64,000 bases of DNA, taken from positions 85,665,029-85,729,028 of the forward strand of contig CM043959.1 in NCBI GenBank assembly GCA_014529385.2, in the 5' to 3' direction. A model generated the notes under the pieces. The model searched no databases. It was given only the letters and a program-made list of their open reading frames with translations, and had not been told where the DNA came from. Every line of letters begins with the position of its first letter. Position 1 is the first letter of the stretch. Source of the stretch: Adiantum capillus-veneris (Eukaryota; Streptophyta; Polypodiopsida; Polypodiales; Pteridaceae). The translations under genes and the position numbers were made by a program. Below are positions 32,334 to 42,084 of this stretch, one piece after another.

Positions 32334-33445
32334 CGAGATCCAAACGATGCATTGGTTTTCTAGCCAGGTGACAATTTTCGTTCACATTACATATGTGAGG
32401 ATTGTAGGTAGTGTCCAAAAATACTATCATTTCTATATATCTGATGATAAAAGCCATGATACTCTTTTTGTCCAGCATTGCTTTATGCTCCATTGTGGTT
32501 GGTTGAAAGAGCTAGGCATATCGTTCAAAGAACATTGGGTCTGGTCAGATGGAGCAGCGTCGCAGTTCAAAGCAAAGAGGCCTTTTTATTTGGTTGCTCG
32601 ATATGGAACTCTGACAAGTTTGGAAATGACACATCACTTTTCAGGTTCACGTCATGGGAAGGGCTAAAAAAATGGTGCAGGTGCTGCTATTAAGAGGCAT
32701 CTCACTCAGGAGCAGCTAAAGCCAGATTGTGTGAAATTACAATGTGGAGCAGATGTGGTTCCGTTTTTGAGAGAAACCATGTCCAATGGTGCTACAACCA
32801 CGTATTCTTCGCAGGTACAACCAGTTACTCAACTATTCTGGGAGGTCAAAGTAGGTGATGTGGATAGAAGCCAACGTCAGGATTGTAAATCTGTGCCTAA
32901 TGCACGTGGGTTACATTGTGTCGGCGGGGCTACTCCTTAGCAAATGGAACACTTCTTAGGTATCGGCAATTCTCATGCTTTTGTAGTGCTTGTTTGCAAG
33001 GCAGCTGGAGGAGGTGTTCGAACAAATCACACGTTTCTGCATGGAATTATGTTACCCTTGAACCTACAGATGATGTCTAAGATGATGATAAGATTGAATA
33101 TTTTGCATATGAGGGACACCATGATGCGTTGAGTGATGCACTTCATGTTGGTGACAATTTTGTTGTTATAGATCCTCATGACAATAAGGAGCTTGTGGAT
33201 TTCTATGTCTTGAAATGTACATCAGAAAAGACTCAAACTAAAGCTTTTCTAAGAGATGCATGGGGGAGTTTGCAATGCCGACTCATTTGTTGTCAAAGGA
33301 GTTTGGTACGAACAAGCAAAAGAAGCCACCTTGCAATCCCACCTTGTATGAGCTATTAAGTTCCCAATGCAAAAAGTGGGACGTACAAGAAAATTCTTAC
33401 TTTCCTCGTAAACATATGAGGCTATTTACAATAGCATCCTTTTGA
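32334..33445 (+). pseudogene. DDE-like transposase gene, exon 2 second half
   Basis: Continues from 17584 with EIQTMHWFSSQVTIFVHITY, then YHFYISDDKSHDTLFVQH, then WSDGAASQFKAKRPFYLVARY, which likely holds the second catalytic Asp. GSRHGKG follows, then a stop at about 32665 and NGAGAAIKRHLTQEQL. In family members I remember, this last spot is a HGKGxxDGAGA motif; the Asp is Asn here. After stops near 32940 and frame changes near 33080-33130 the C-terminal part is visible as LHVGDNFVVIDPHDN and, in another frame, VVKGVWYEQAKEATLQSH. The gene is dead but its outline is complete. Family name unknown to me; it appears in seed-free plant genomes by recollection. Confidence 0.62.
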
Positions 33446-34459
33446 TGTATAGCATTCCTAGTTCTAATCTAAGATGCTTTTGATGGCCCTTTAACATCTT
33501 TTCTTTTTTTTTTTCTTTGGGGGAATCTCTGTAATCCTTGTGCTGAGCATCATGTTGTTTTGCAATTACTTGAATCGTGCCTAAAATGCCTATGTGATAT
33601 CCTGAGGCAGCTAGCATGAACACTCTGTCGAAAGCCTTTCCCTAAAAAAGGAGATGAGGGAAACTCCAGATGAGACTCGCACATGCAACTGGCCATTCAA
33701 GGGTTCGATGCCCCTGATCGGACAGCCGACAGATCTCGCACATGCACACTAGGCGGTTGCTCAACAGTTGTGTTGACAGAGGACAAGGTCAGCTTTTGCA
33801 GACCCGCAACAGCAGGTGTTAGCAGTCTTTTGCAGGCTCCTGCTTCTCTTCCGCCTTCGCCATCGGCACCATTATAGCTGAACGTGGTGGGGGGGGGGGA
33901 TCATCACATTGGGGGCGATAAGGAGCCATTCAGAATAAGCGCAGGGACGTGCAAACGTGGTAGCACTTTTCAAACGTTCGAGGCTTCATGTGCGATTCCT
34001 AACAGACAATGGACAGGTGACTCTGGTAAATGATGAATACATATGATGCACGAATGATCATGACCACTAGAACCAACCCAAGTGCCCACTAGTACTCCCG
34101 TGTGTACATTAAGCCATAAGAAATAAATCATCTCCACAAACAGACATAGAAAAATTAAACAAGTGTAGCTAAGTAGCTGCAAGGGTAGCTACTATGCTCA
34201 CTGGTAGCTGCCCTTAACATTTCCTGGTATCGGAAGCTGTGTTAAGAACTTGTAATTGTGCAACTCTGGAGGTGAAGTGATGAACAATGCAAAAACGTAA
34301 ACAAGTGTACAAGTTAACAAAAGCTGCTTTACTACATTGAGCATTGGAAGTTGCTTTACTACATTGTGTCATCGTTACAAGTAAGCAAAATACTCCATAA
34401 GTCAGTAAATGGTTGATTGGTTACATTGATTATCATGGTTACATGTCAGGATAATATAT
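33446..34459. other. Spacer between two convergent decayed genes
   Basis: No gene is supported. It includes a poly-T tract (about 33503-33515), a poly-G run (33890-33899), a GC-rich part with a 64-codon open frame of no recognisable family (33683-33877), and a few GGTAGCTAC units near 34184-34210. It lies between the 3' ends of the transposase-like gene and the FCP1-like gene. Confidence 0.6.
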
Positions 34460-35289
34460 CTAGCCGTAATACTCTAGACGCCACTGCTTTGAGATCCTAA
34501 TGCTCAAGTTATCGATCGGTCTCGGCAGTGCACAGCCCTCGGCATACTTGAGGCGATCTTCCGCACAAAGCCAAGCCGTGAGCCAAGATCTTACAATTTT
34601 TGTAAGATATCCTTGAATCTCAGTGGGAGTCTGATTTTGCATATTCTTCACAATGCAGAACGTGCCTGGAGGATTCCACAACTGCTTGTATTGTGTGTCA
34701 TCCACTAGAATTGTGGGCGTAGCAATGTACTGACCTCTTTTCTCCTAGAAGTCACTTAGCTTCTTGTAAAATACAGGCTTTCCACCAATTATCTTGATTA
34801 TAGCATCTCTTACACAATCCTGTTGTGCAAGAATTTCCTTGAATTGGGGAACTGATCAAGAAAGCAGACACTCGACAGGTTTTCTGCTCTAGTCTTCATG
34901 TTGGAGGTCCACACAAATACATCAAAGTGCATAAGGCCCTAGTCCAAGAATGCTGGTGCATCCCTTTTATACCCAGCAAGACACCCCTCCTATGTCTACA
35001 ATTTCTAGATCATTCCAGTAGGCAGGCTTCCGTGAACGGTGCCGCTTGTCTAATGAAGTCAGGAAGACACCATTAATATCAACGATTAGAGCTGGCTTAC
35101 TCTCAAACAATATGTTCCCATGATCCTCCCATGGACGAGACACCGTCCCATCATCATTCCTAACATAATCTGCCATACCACCTACACCTCCTCCATCCTC
35201 CCTTTGCCGAGACACCGTCCCATCGTCGTGCCTTAAATATTTTGTACCACCTACACCAACTGCACCAGCTGCACAACCTGCATCACTAG

Positions 35290-35545
35290 CTGACCTACAT
35301 CACCACCTGCATCCACAGATGCATCACAATCTTCTTGAGGTGGTTCAGAATTTTCATTGGTAATCTCCGTGTCGTCACTTGCACCAACTGCCCCACCTAC
35401 ACAACTTGCTTCACCACCTGCATCCACAGATGCATCACCATCTTCCCAAGGTGATTCAGAGTTTTCAATGATAATGTTTGTATCTTCACCTGCATCCACA
35501 GATGCGTCACCATCTTCTCGAGGTGGTTCAGACTTATTATTTGTA
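35290..35545 (-). repeat. Acidic coding repeats, DGDASVDAG units
   Basis: Three copies of a unit containing GCATCCACAGATGC(A/G)TCAC on the plus strand (near 35309, 35418 and 35489), with a diverged fourth at about 35840. On the minus strand they encode DASVDAG(G/E)-type acidic repeats of the FCP1-like gene. Confidence 0.75.
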
Positions 35546-36474
35546 ATCCTTGGGTAGGTCACCTAAGAAAAATGTAACCTATCACGTAAGTTCAATCGAA
35601 GGGTATTTAAATTCTTGAAACTTACAGAAATATATATACAGAAGGGATACTATTTTTCAAATTTGAAAAAAACTTACAGATTTTAAAAGAAAAGGGTACA
35701 TCTTATTCCTTAAAAAATTCATAGATAAGGGGTTTTACAAACATGTCTTGAACGCGCGTGATATGGTAGTTTTACACATAGTGAACCTCCCGAGTTGTAA
35801 TCTCCCTGTCATCACCTGCACCAACTGCACAACTTGCATCACCACTTGCATCCACAGTTGCATCACCATTTTCCCTTCCTGGTTCAGAATTTTTCATGAT
35901 AATCTCTATGTCCTCACCTGTACTGAGGACAAAAAACTCCGTGTTTTTATCCTCTTGGTCATCAATGCTGCTAGCACATGGGACTTGGCCCTCAACTCTA
36001 AATGAACCATCTACATCAAGAGGGTCCTCCATAGTAGACTGTGCTATCATACTTATTATGTGATCAAGATTTTCAATGTTGCTAGTGGCAGCATCTGAAC
36101 ATAAAAACAGTAATGAGATAAACAACAACGATGGACAGGACAAAAAATATTGATTTTGGCATGGAGAATTGTTACAAAGCCAAAAACGGCGATAGGATTT
36201 AGGAAAAGAGCCAAAAATGGGGATAGGCTACAAAGCAAAAATATCGAGACTATGTTTGGAGTCTTTTTCTGACTCTGGTTGTTGTAGCACCTTTTCTTTG
36301 CCCTTCTGCATCCTCTGTAGGCTTTTTGGCAGCTCCATCTACAAGAGAGAAGAAACAATCAACAAGAATGAACCTTAAACAATATTATCTACCTTTAGGA
36401 AAAACCAAAACCAGAAATAACACCTGTCATCTTTCTCTTTCTTTTCCTTTGCATCATTTGTATGGTCTGTAGGA

Positions 36475-36630
36475 TGGAGGGACTAGTGTCTGTGGCTGAC
36501 ACTTCATTGTCCTTCATTGATGAAGGAGCATTTTTTGCTTGATCTCCATTGGAGGGACTGGTGTCTCTGGCTGACACTTCATTATCCTTCATTGATGAAG
36601 GAGCATTTTCTGCTTGATCTCCATTCTCAG
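36475..36630 (-). repeat. Tandem duplication in the N-terminal coding part of the FCP1-like gene
   Basis: Two near-identical copies of about 78 bp (starting near 36475 and 36553), each with GGCTGACACTTCATT and TGATGAAGGAGCATTTT, encode a repeated APSSMKDNEVSA segment. Confidence 0.8.
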
Positions 36631-36719
36631 GACTATACTTCTCTAACACACCTTCCTTCTCAATTGTAGTCTCTGGCTCAACCTCTGCAGTCATGAAAAG
36701 TATTAAGGAATTAATAACT

Positions 36720-37189
36720 TGCTATTTCAAGTTACATGTAGCTACAACATGATAGTGGAAGCTACTAGGCATGATAGTGGAAGCTGCCAAGCAAGCACTG
36801 ATAGCTACCAACACTATCCTGGTAGCTACCAATGCCATCCTGGTAGCTGGCTGACTGAGAGCTACCAAGATGACATAGGGGTCATCAATGCTATCCTAGT
36901 AGCAAGCAATCTAACACTGGTGGTTAACAGAATAAAAGCCTGGCAACAACCTTTATCTAAAACATCTTCCTTCTCAGCATGTACCAACACCTTGAATTCT
37001 GTTCTTCACAATAAGAAATTAAGAATAAGTTTTCAAGTTACATGCAGGGTCAGCATGACAATAGAAGCTACTAGGAAAGCACTAATAAGCTACCAGTACT
37101 ACAAAATTCTATCCTAGTAGCTACCTTGCCCCCTGCCATCATGGTAGCTACAGATTCTATCATGGTAGCTACCAATGTTATCATGGTAG
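36720..37189. repeat. GGTAGCTACC-type repeat array, right side of the DDE transposon
   Basis: Repeated TGGTAGCTACCAA and ATGGTAGCTAC units with CAATGCCATCC or CAATGTTATC linkers, plus two longer homologous blocks (about 36719-36790 and 37030-37100) sharing TTTCAAGTTACATG and GAAGCTACTAGG. Same core as in the DDE-gene intron. It stops at 37189 where the Tat-like LTR appears to begin in the middle of a unit. Confidence 0.75.
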
Positions 37190-38905
37190 TGATAGCCGTT
37201 TTTTGGCTCTCTGTGATTTCCATAGTGAGTTATCCCCCCCTATCAAATCACTCAAACACTGTGGTTACCCTCACCCTTTCACTGTATATAGGTGCGTGTG
37301 AGTTAGGGGACTTTTCCCATATCTCCTTACTGAAATAAAAAACCCTCAATTAGCTAAGCATTGGGCTAGTTGAGCCAAAAAAATAAAAAAAATAAAAAAT
37401 ATAAGTATATTATGGCCCATGCGTATGTAAATATTTCTTTGTATATAGGGCCTAAATAAAAGATTTTTTCATAATTATTTTGGTATTTATTTAAATATTT
37501 TTACCTAGGTGTGTGTTATTTATGCTTTGTACATTGCCTCACCCTTACCACAATTTTCCTTACCATTTTTCATACTCTTTATTCCATATAGAAATATTTT
37601 CATGTAAGCTTCTCTTATATTTGGTGTAACTCCACCCCAACAGAAATCCAAAAAAACTAGTTTTATTTATGTGTATATATTTTCACTATTGTGATTTTTT
37701 CCTTCCTACATCTATTTTGTTTTTTTTCTAAAAAATTAGAACACCAAAAATATTTATCTTTTTATGGTAGCCTCATAATGAGAGAGATTTCTTTTGGCCC
37801 CTTTATATTTTTTCCACTTATATTATTTATATTTGACACGTACATATTTTTTAGACCCCTCAATATTTGATTTTCTTAGTTGTACTATTCACTTATATCA
37901 TGATCTCAACAATATCTTCAATTATAGACCTACCAAATAAGGTCAAGGGTAGGTGGCATGCATACATGCACTATGGAGGGCTCACTCTTGGAGGTATTCA
38001 AAAGAATCATCCAAAGAAGGACCCCACAAGGACCTTGTGCAGTGGAAAACAACGGTCGGTTTTGCTGAATTTTTAAAGTTCACTTGCTCTCCGAATTTGA
38101 AAAGGTGATACAAACAAAAGTTGTAGCTCGTGGGCTGAACTTTTGCCTCAACTTTTTTCATATTTTTTTGAGCTACGAGCTGTGAGCTATGATTTTATTA
38201 GTGGACCCCATTTTTCCCATGCTATGCAGCCACACTCTCTCTCCTACTTTATCATTTTCCTCTTTCACACACACTTCTCCACTCATCATCCCCACCTCTC
38301 TCACCACTCCTCTCTGCACCCTACTCACCTTCTCCTCAACCTTGAAGAATAAGAGAAACCATGGTGAACTCATACCTCCCACACATAATTCCATTCCAAA
38401 ATTGACCACCTAGTCTCATTTTTCCTCCTCCAAATTACCCATATCTATAAAAAAAAACCACAAAATTCAGCCTCTTCTCTTAAAAGATAGCATCATGGTG
38501 GTTGATTACTCAGCTTCAATTACCTTGTCTATCAAGGAAGGTCAAGAGTGGAGAAAAAATGTACCGTCAAAGCTAGTGGACCGTCAACAAGCGTCAAAAT
38601 TGGCCCTACCCAAGACACTTGGAGCATCAACCTTGTAAGAAATCCACCTTTTCTTACCTCTTAAGAGTTTTTCTTCCTTATTTGTATCCTACATGGATAC
38701 TCCCATTGTAAATATCCAATTCCATTTGTAAATTAATACTAACTCTACTAACACAAACCCACTATGAAAAGTCCTATCACCTCCATTTCTCTCCTCTCTC
38801 TTTCCCCACCAACTTCTTGATAATTCCAAGCAAAAGAAATTAGATAAATTGCTGAAAATCTAACCCAACCATGGTTAGAGGAGTAACCCTAGCCTTCAAA
38901 ATTGC

Positions 38906-38913
38906 TATAAAAG
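38906..38913 (+). promoter_or_regulatory. TATA box of the Tat-like LTR
   Basis: TATAAAAG, followed 25-40 bases on by AGCACAAAAAGGGGGGAG. This is typical of a plant pol II start region and is placed about 1 kb before the likely primer site. Confidence 0.55.
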
Positions 38914-39574
38914 GAGGGTGTAGCTAGCACAAAAAGGGGGGAGAAGAAAGAGCACTATGCTATAGCTTGAGAAGCCAAGCTCAACCTCTTGAGAATGAGC
39001 TCTTGAGTGGAATCTCATTGGCATTAGGCATATGTATGTGTTGTATTAGGGGTGATTAGCAAGGGAACTCTATGCCATTGTAAGAGAGAGGGATCATTAA
39101 ATTGAGAGTAGAAAATCTATCATTTCTCCTACTAGTGTAAGCCCAACATTTGCTGAATCAAGGAGGGTGAATTTGGACTAAGCATGGATACCTTGTCTCC
39201 CTTCTAACATGAAGTCATGGACAATAATGATGTGTAAGTGTCTTGGTGTTTTATTTAAGTTCTTGATAGCTTGTCTCCTGGTATTGTTATCAATTTAGCC
39301 ATAAACCCCACATGCTGTAAGAGGGCGACAGGGTGGAGAGGAATCCCTTGGCCTTAAGACAGTGATTGGGGTGGTTTTTTTTCTTGTGATGTGTTGTGGT
39401 GTAATTTACTCAGGCTATGTTGAACAAATACTAATCTCACTTTGATTGGTCATGACAGATTTGTAAGAAGGCATTAGTGCAACAAGCACCCCCTTCCCCC
39501 TTCTCTCTCTTTCTTACATATATATATTTATGTTTGCTTGATCATTAACGATACACTTCAAAGCAGCCCGAGCA

Positions 39575-39575
<1 letters not shown>

Positions 39576-39655
<80 letters not shown>
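39576..39655. repeat. (CT)n microsatellite
   Basis: Pure CT run of about 80 bases in the transcribed part of the probable LTR. Confidence 0.95.
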
Positions 39656-39658
<3 letters not shown>

Positions 39659-39919
39659 TTTTAGTGTGTGAGAGTGTTCCATTGGTGTTAGGGTTAGTGT
39701 AAATTCCTTGCTTGTTTGTGGGTTGCTCTAACGATTCTCCTCTTTTGCGTCCTAGTTCGCTCTTAAACTAGGTGGTGCCCCTTGTGTAGTTGGGATTTGG
39801 ATGTGGGTTTGTTGTTTTGGTTTGTGTTGTGTTTTTCCCCAGCCCCATTGAGCAGCACGGGAGCCTTGAAGGGTGTCTAGAGGTTGCTCTTCCTGTTGCC
39901 CGCCCCGGACCGCCTCAAA

Positions 39920-39932
39920 TTGGTGCCCCCAC
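39920..39932 (+). other. Possible primer binding site of the Tat-like element
   Basis: TTGGTGCCCCCAC. TGGTGCC starts resemble tRNA 3'-end complements used by Athila/Tat elements. The exact tRNA is not clear. Confidence 0.4.
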
Positions 39933-39990
39933 GGAGGAACGGCTTGTGTATGTTTTGTGGCTCAACCTTTAGCATAATCAAGTAGCTTGC

Positions 39991-40203
39991 ATGAATCACG
40001 AGAATTTGTATGATCCCTTCATTCCCATTGCAAGGCAAAAGGTACACATAATTGTTAGTACTAAGTTGCAATTTCAACGAGTAATTCGTAGAATTTTAGG
40101 TCCTCTTAGGTTGGTAGAGATAAACGCATCAGTAAATCCTTTTATTTTGCCTCTCGTTAGGTACGACCTTAGTTTGGACGTCTATATTTTTGTTTTGTTT
40201 TAA
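39991..40203 (+). CDS. Small frame 1 upstream of Tat-like gag
   Basis: 70 codons from MNHENLYDPFIPIARQKVHI to the TAA at 40201. The protein is rich in Ile, Val, Phe and Arg and has no known domain. It is related to the next frame: both have KLQFQ/KIHFQ, a G-x-x-R-x-x-EI(N/L)AS-x-NP-x-ILPL stretch and end in D-V-x-IF-x-L. It lies in the same frame as the next small frame and gag, each separated only by in-frame stops. This could be a duplicated leader peptide or a former N-terminal extension of gag. Confidence 0.45.
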   Translation: MNHENLYDPFIPIARQKVHIIVSTKLQFQRVIRRILGPLRLVEINASVNPFILPLVRYDLSLDVYIFVLF

Positions 40204-40224
40204 GAATTAGGTCATGCATAGACC

Positions 40225-40443
40225 ATGGATAATGGCCCAGGAATACAGGTTTTTCCCTTTCATTTCACTCCACACATTAGAGTAAACATTGCAATTAGTA
40301 GAAAAATCCATTTTCAACAACGTATGGTATTCATGTTTGGTACCCAAAGAGTAGGAGAAATTCTCGCATCACCAAACCCTGTCATTCTACCTCTTATTGA
40401 TTATCATAGGTCATTTGATGTGAATATTTTTATTTTGTTGTAG
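40225..40443 (+). CDS. Small frame 2 upstream of Tat-like gag
   Basis: 72 codons, starting in a good context (ACCATGG) with MDNGPGIQVFPFHF and ending at a TAG at 40441. It is homologous to frame 1 over about 60 residues (shared ASxNPxILPL and DVxIFxL). Nucleotide similarity is lower than protein similarity, which suggests that protein sequence was kept for some time after the duplication. Function unknown. Confidence 0.45.
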   Translation: MDNGPGIQVFPFHFTPHIRVNIAISRKIHFQQRMVFMFGTQRVGEILASPNPVILPLIDYHRSFDVNIFILL

Positions 40444-40527
40444 AATAGATTGCAATTTAGAAAATATTATTGTGTAAATCTTTTAAAGAAAGAAAAAACA
40501 AAAACGCGTCACTTTGAAATCAATTCA

Positions 40528-42081
40528 ATGAAGAGCCAACGCCAAATGTCTGGATATCCTCTTTTCTTTGGAGAGCCTGAAGAGGATGCAGAATTATTTC
40601 TAGCGAATTTCAAGATGTCTTGCCGTATCAAGAGGATAGTAACTGATCAAGAACGTGTAGAAATGTTTGAGGTGGTCCTTAGGAAAGATGCTAGCACTTG
40701 GTTTGACTCTTTGCCTGAGGAAGTTAAAGGGAATTACACGGAAGTTTTGAATCGTTTCAAGAGATACTTCTTTGATCCCCAAAACACTCAAAAACTATGG
40801 CAAGACATTGTTTCTCATAAGCAAAAAGACTTAGATGACTACTACTTGTACAAGCAAGAGTTTCTACGTCTTTGGGCTCTATGGATACGAAATGTTGCTA
40901 ACCCTGGTGATGGTGCAGAATTTTTAAAGAAGGAGAGGTTCATAGCCGGACTCTTTCCTGACCTTAAGGTAAAAGTTGAGGCGGGTGCACCTGCTACTTT
41001 TGATGCAGCTGAAACTAGGGCTGCTGAGAAGTATAGGAAACTCAAGTGCTTAAGGGGAGAGGTTCCAATAGAAGGTCTTAGACCCAAAGGTAAGTCACAA
41101 GCATCAACATCTAGGGAGCTTCCTGAGGTAACGGCTGAAGTGATTGAGAAGTTAAATGAATCCTTAAGCAGCCTGTCAATTCACCTTGCACAAGTTGTAG
41201 GTCCAAAGGGACAAGCGAAGAAGTTAGAAGAGAGAGAGCCACGAACTAGGAGAGTCTTGCAATGTTGGAATTGCGGAGAGTCTGGACATGGGATGTATAA
41301 TTGTCCTTGGCCCCATGGGGATCCAGGGAGACCTAACTTGAACTACCCAGTGATGAATGCAGGAGAAGGAGCTGGTCAACAACCAAGGCTTCTACAAAGG
41401 CCAAATGGACCAAGACCACCTCCACAAGGGGTAGAAGGAGTTCCACCTTTGCCAGATCCAAATGTGCATGTGGTAGAGGTGACAAATTCAAATGAGGTTG
41501 ACATGGAAGCCAATGGCATTAAGCGTGGCCGAGGAAAAGGTAAAGATAAAGAAGGAGTCACATCACATAGTGACCATGGACAAGGCAAGAAGGCAAAGGA
41601 AACCAAGGAAACCAAGAGGACTCAACGTCGTATCAACCTCCAAGACTTCCCTCTTGGACATGGTATGGCTCCGTACAACTTGTTGGAAGACATGAGAGGT
41701 AAGGGTCCTGATATTCCATGGCCTCAATTTCTTGCATTATGTCCACAAGTTAGGAGGGATTTAACAAGGGCAGTTAGCACTAGGACAAAGGTAAAAGAGA
41801 GTGTGCCTGTTGTAAAAATTGCACAAGCTGAAATGAATGAGGACATTACACCGGTGCTAGACTGTTACATCAAAGGAAGATTGGTTAGGAAAGGTCTAGT
41901 GGATGGGGGTGCACAAATTTGCATCATGACAGAGGGACTCATGCAAAGATTAGGCATGCACATCCATGAGACACCTGAAATCAAAGTCAAGATGGCAAAC
42001 AATAGCAAGGCTAAGTGTGTAGGCATTTGTAAAAATGTCTTTGTAGAGGCCTTTGCCATTAAGGAACCGGTGGATTTTTAA
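40528..42081 (+). CDS. gag and protease region of the Tat-like element
   Basis: The first ATG of the frame is at 40528 (MKSQRQMSGYPLFFGEPEED); the open frame extends back to the TAG at 40441. The gag capsid domain covers about residues 10-150 (DASTWFDSLPEEVKGNY, FKRYFFDPQN). A CCHC knuckle CWNCGESGHGMYNC is near residue 248, followed by a proline- and then lysine-rich linker. The protease region has LVDGGAQICIMT (about 41894-41930), where DGG stands for the usual D-S/T-G. A TAA at 42079 cuts the protease; the same frame continues at once in 42085-42744, so a single base change caused the stop. Confidence 0.85.
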   Translation: MKSQRQMSGYPLFFGEPEEDAELFLANFKMSCRIKRIVTDQERVEMFEVVLRKDASTWFDSLPEEVKGNYTEVLNRFKRYFFDPQNTQKLWQDIVSHKQKDLDDYYLYKQEFLRLWALWIRNVANPGDGAEFLKKERFIAGLFPDLKVKVEAGAPATFDAAETRAAEKYRKLKCLRGEVPIEGLRPKGKSQASTSRELPEVTAEVIEKLNESLSSLSIHLAQVVGPKGQAKKLEEREPRTRRVLQCWNCGESGHGMYNCPWPHGDPGRPNLNYPVMNAGEGAGQQPRLLQRPNGPRPPPQGVEGVPPLPDPNVHVVEVTNSNEVDMEANGIKRGRGKGKDKEGVTSHSDHGQGKKAKETKETKRTQRRINLQDFPLGHGMAPYNLLEDMRGKGPDIPWPQFLALCPQVRRDLTRAVSTRTKVKESVPVVKIAQAEMNEDITPVLDCYIKGRLVRKGLVDGGAQICIMTEGLMQRLGMHIHETPEIKVKMANNSKAKCVGICKNVFVEAFAIKEPVDF

Positions 42082-42084
42082 GTT

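Larger units (their letters stand above)
34460..36694 (-). pseudogene. FCP1/HAD phosphatase-like gene, decayed, multi-exon
   Basis: Reading leftward: exon pieces at 36694-36395 (EVEPETTIEKEGVLEKYSPE, then a duplicated block with APSSMKDNEVSA and a basic RKRKRK), 36100-35772 (after a TGTTCAG acceptor: AATSNIENLDHIISMIAQS), and 35562-35251 (acidic repeats with DGDASVDAG). The HAD-like part is KPALIVDINGVFLTS (about 35105-35055, motif I with D-x-N-G), HFDVFVWTSNMKTR (about 34935-34890, the VWTS motif) and TILVDDTQYKQLWNPPGTF (about 34725-34665, the DD motif). It ends at the TAG at 34460. The order of motifs and spacing fit the FCP1/NLI-interacting phosphatase fold of plants. The stop in FLD-stop-GLMHFD and a stop after RIV show decay. 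It converges on the transposase-like gene and may be a captured cargo gene. Confidence 0.5.
37190..39916 (+). repeat. Probable 5' LTR of the Tat-like element
   Basis: The left border is placed where the palindrome array breaks off at TGATAGCC (37190), and the right border a few bases before a TGGTGCCCCC at 39920. No coding frame of interest lies inside. It holds AT-rich sequence (37380-37880), a TATA box (38906) and a CT run. With the partner LTR outside the window both borders remain tentative. Confidence 0.5.

Noticed and set aside
33690-33725. GGGTTCGATGCCCC resembling a tRNA B box or SINE promoter
   Set aside because: No matching A box or cloverleaf could be drawn upstream, and no A-rich tail follows.
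35357-35557. Plus-strand frame over the acidic repeats (SPPASTDASPSSQGDSE type)
   Set aside because: Antisense reading of the DGDASVDAG repeats; the minus strand links to FCP1-like motifs and splice sites.
37867-38413. Short open frames in the probable Tat-like LTR
   Set aside because: AT- and CT-rich composition, no domain, and open frames on both strands at the same place.
40450-40527. Gag start at 40450
   Set aside because: The codon there is TTG directly after a TAG region; the first ATG of the frame is 40528.
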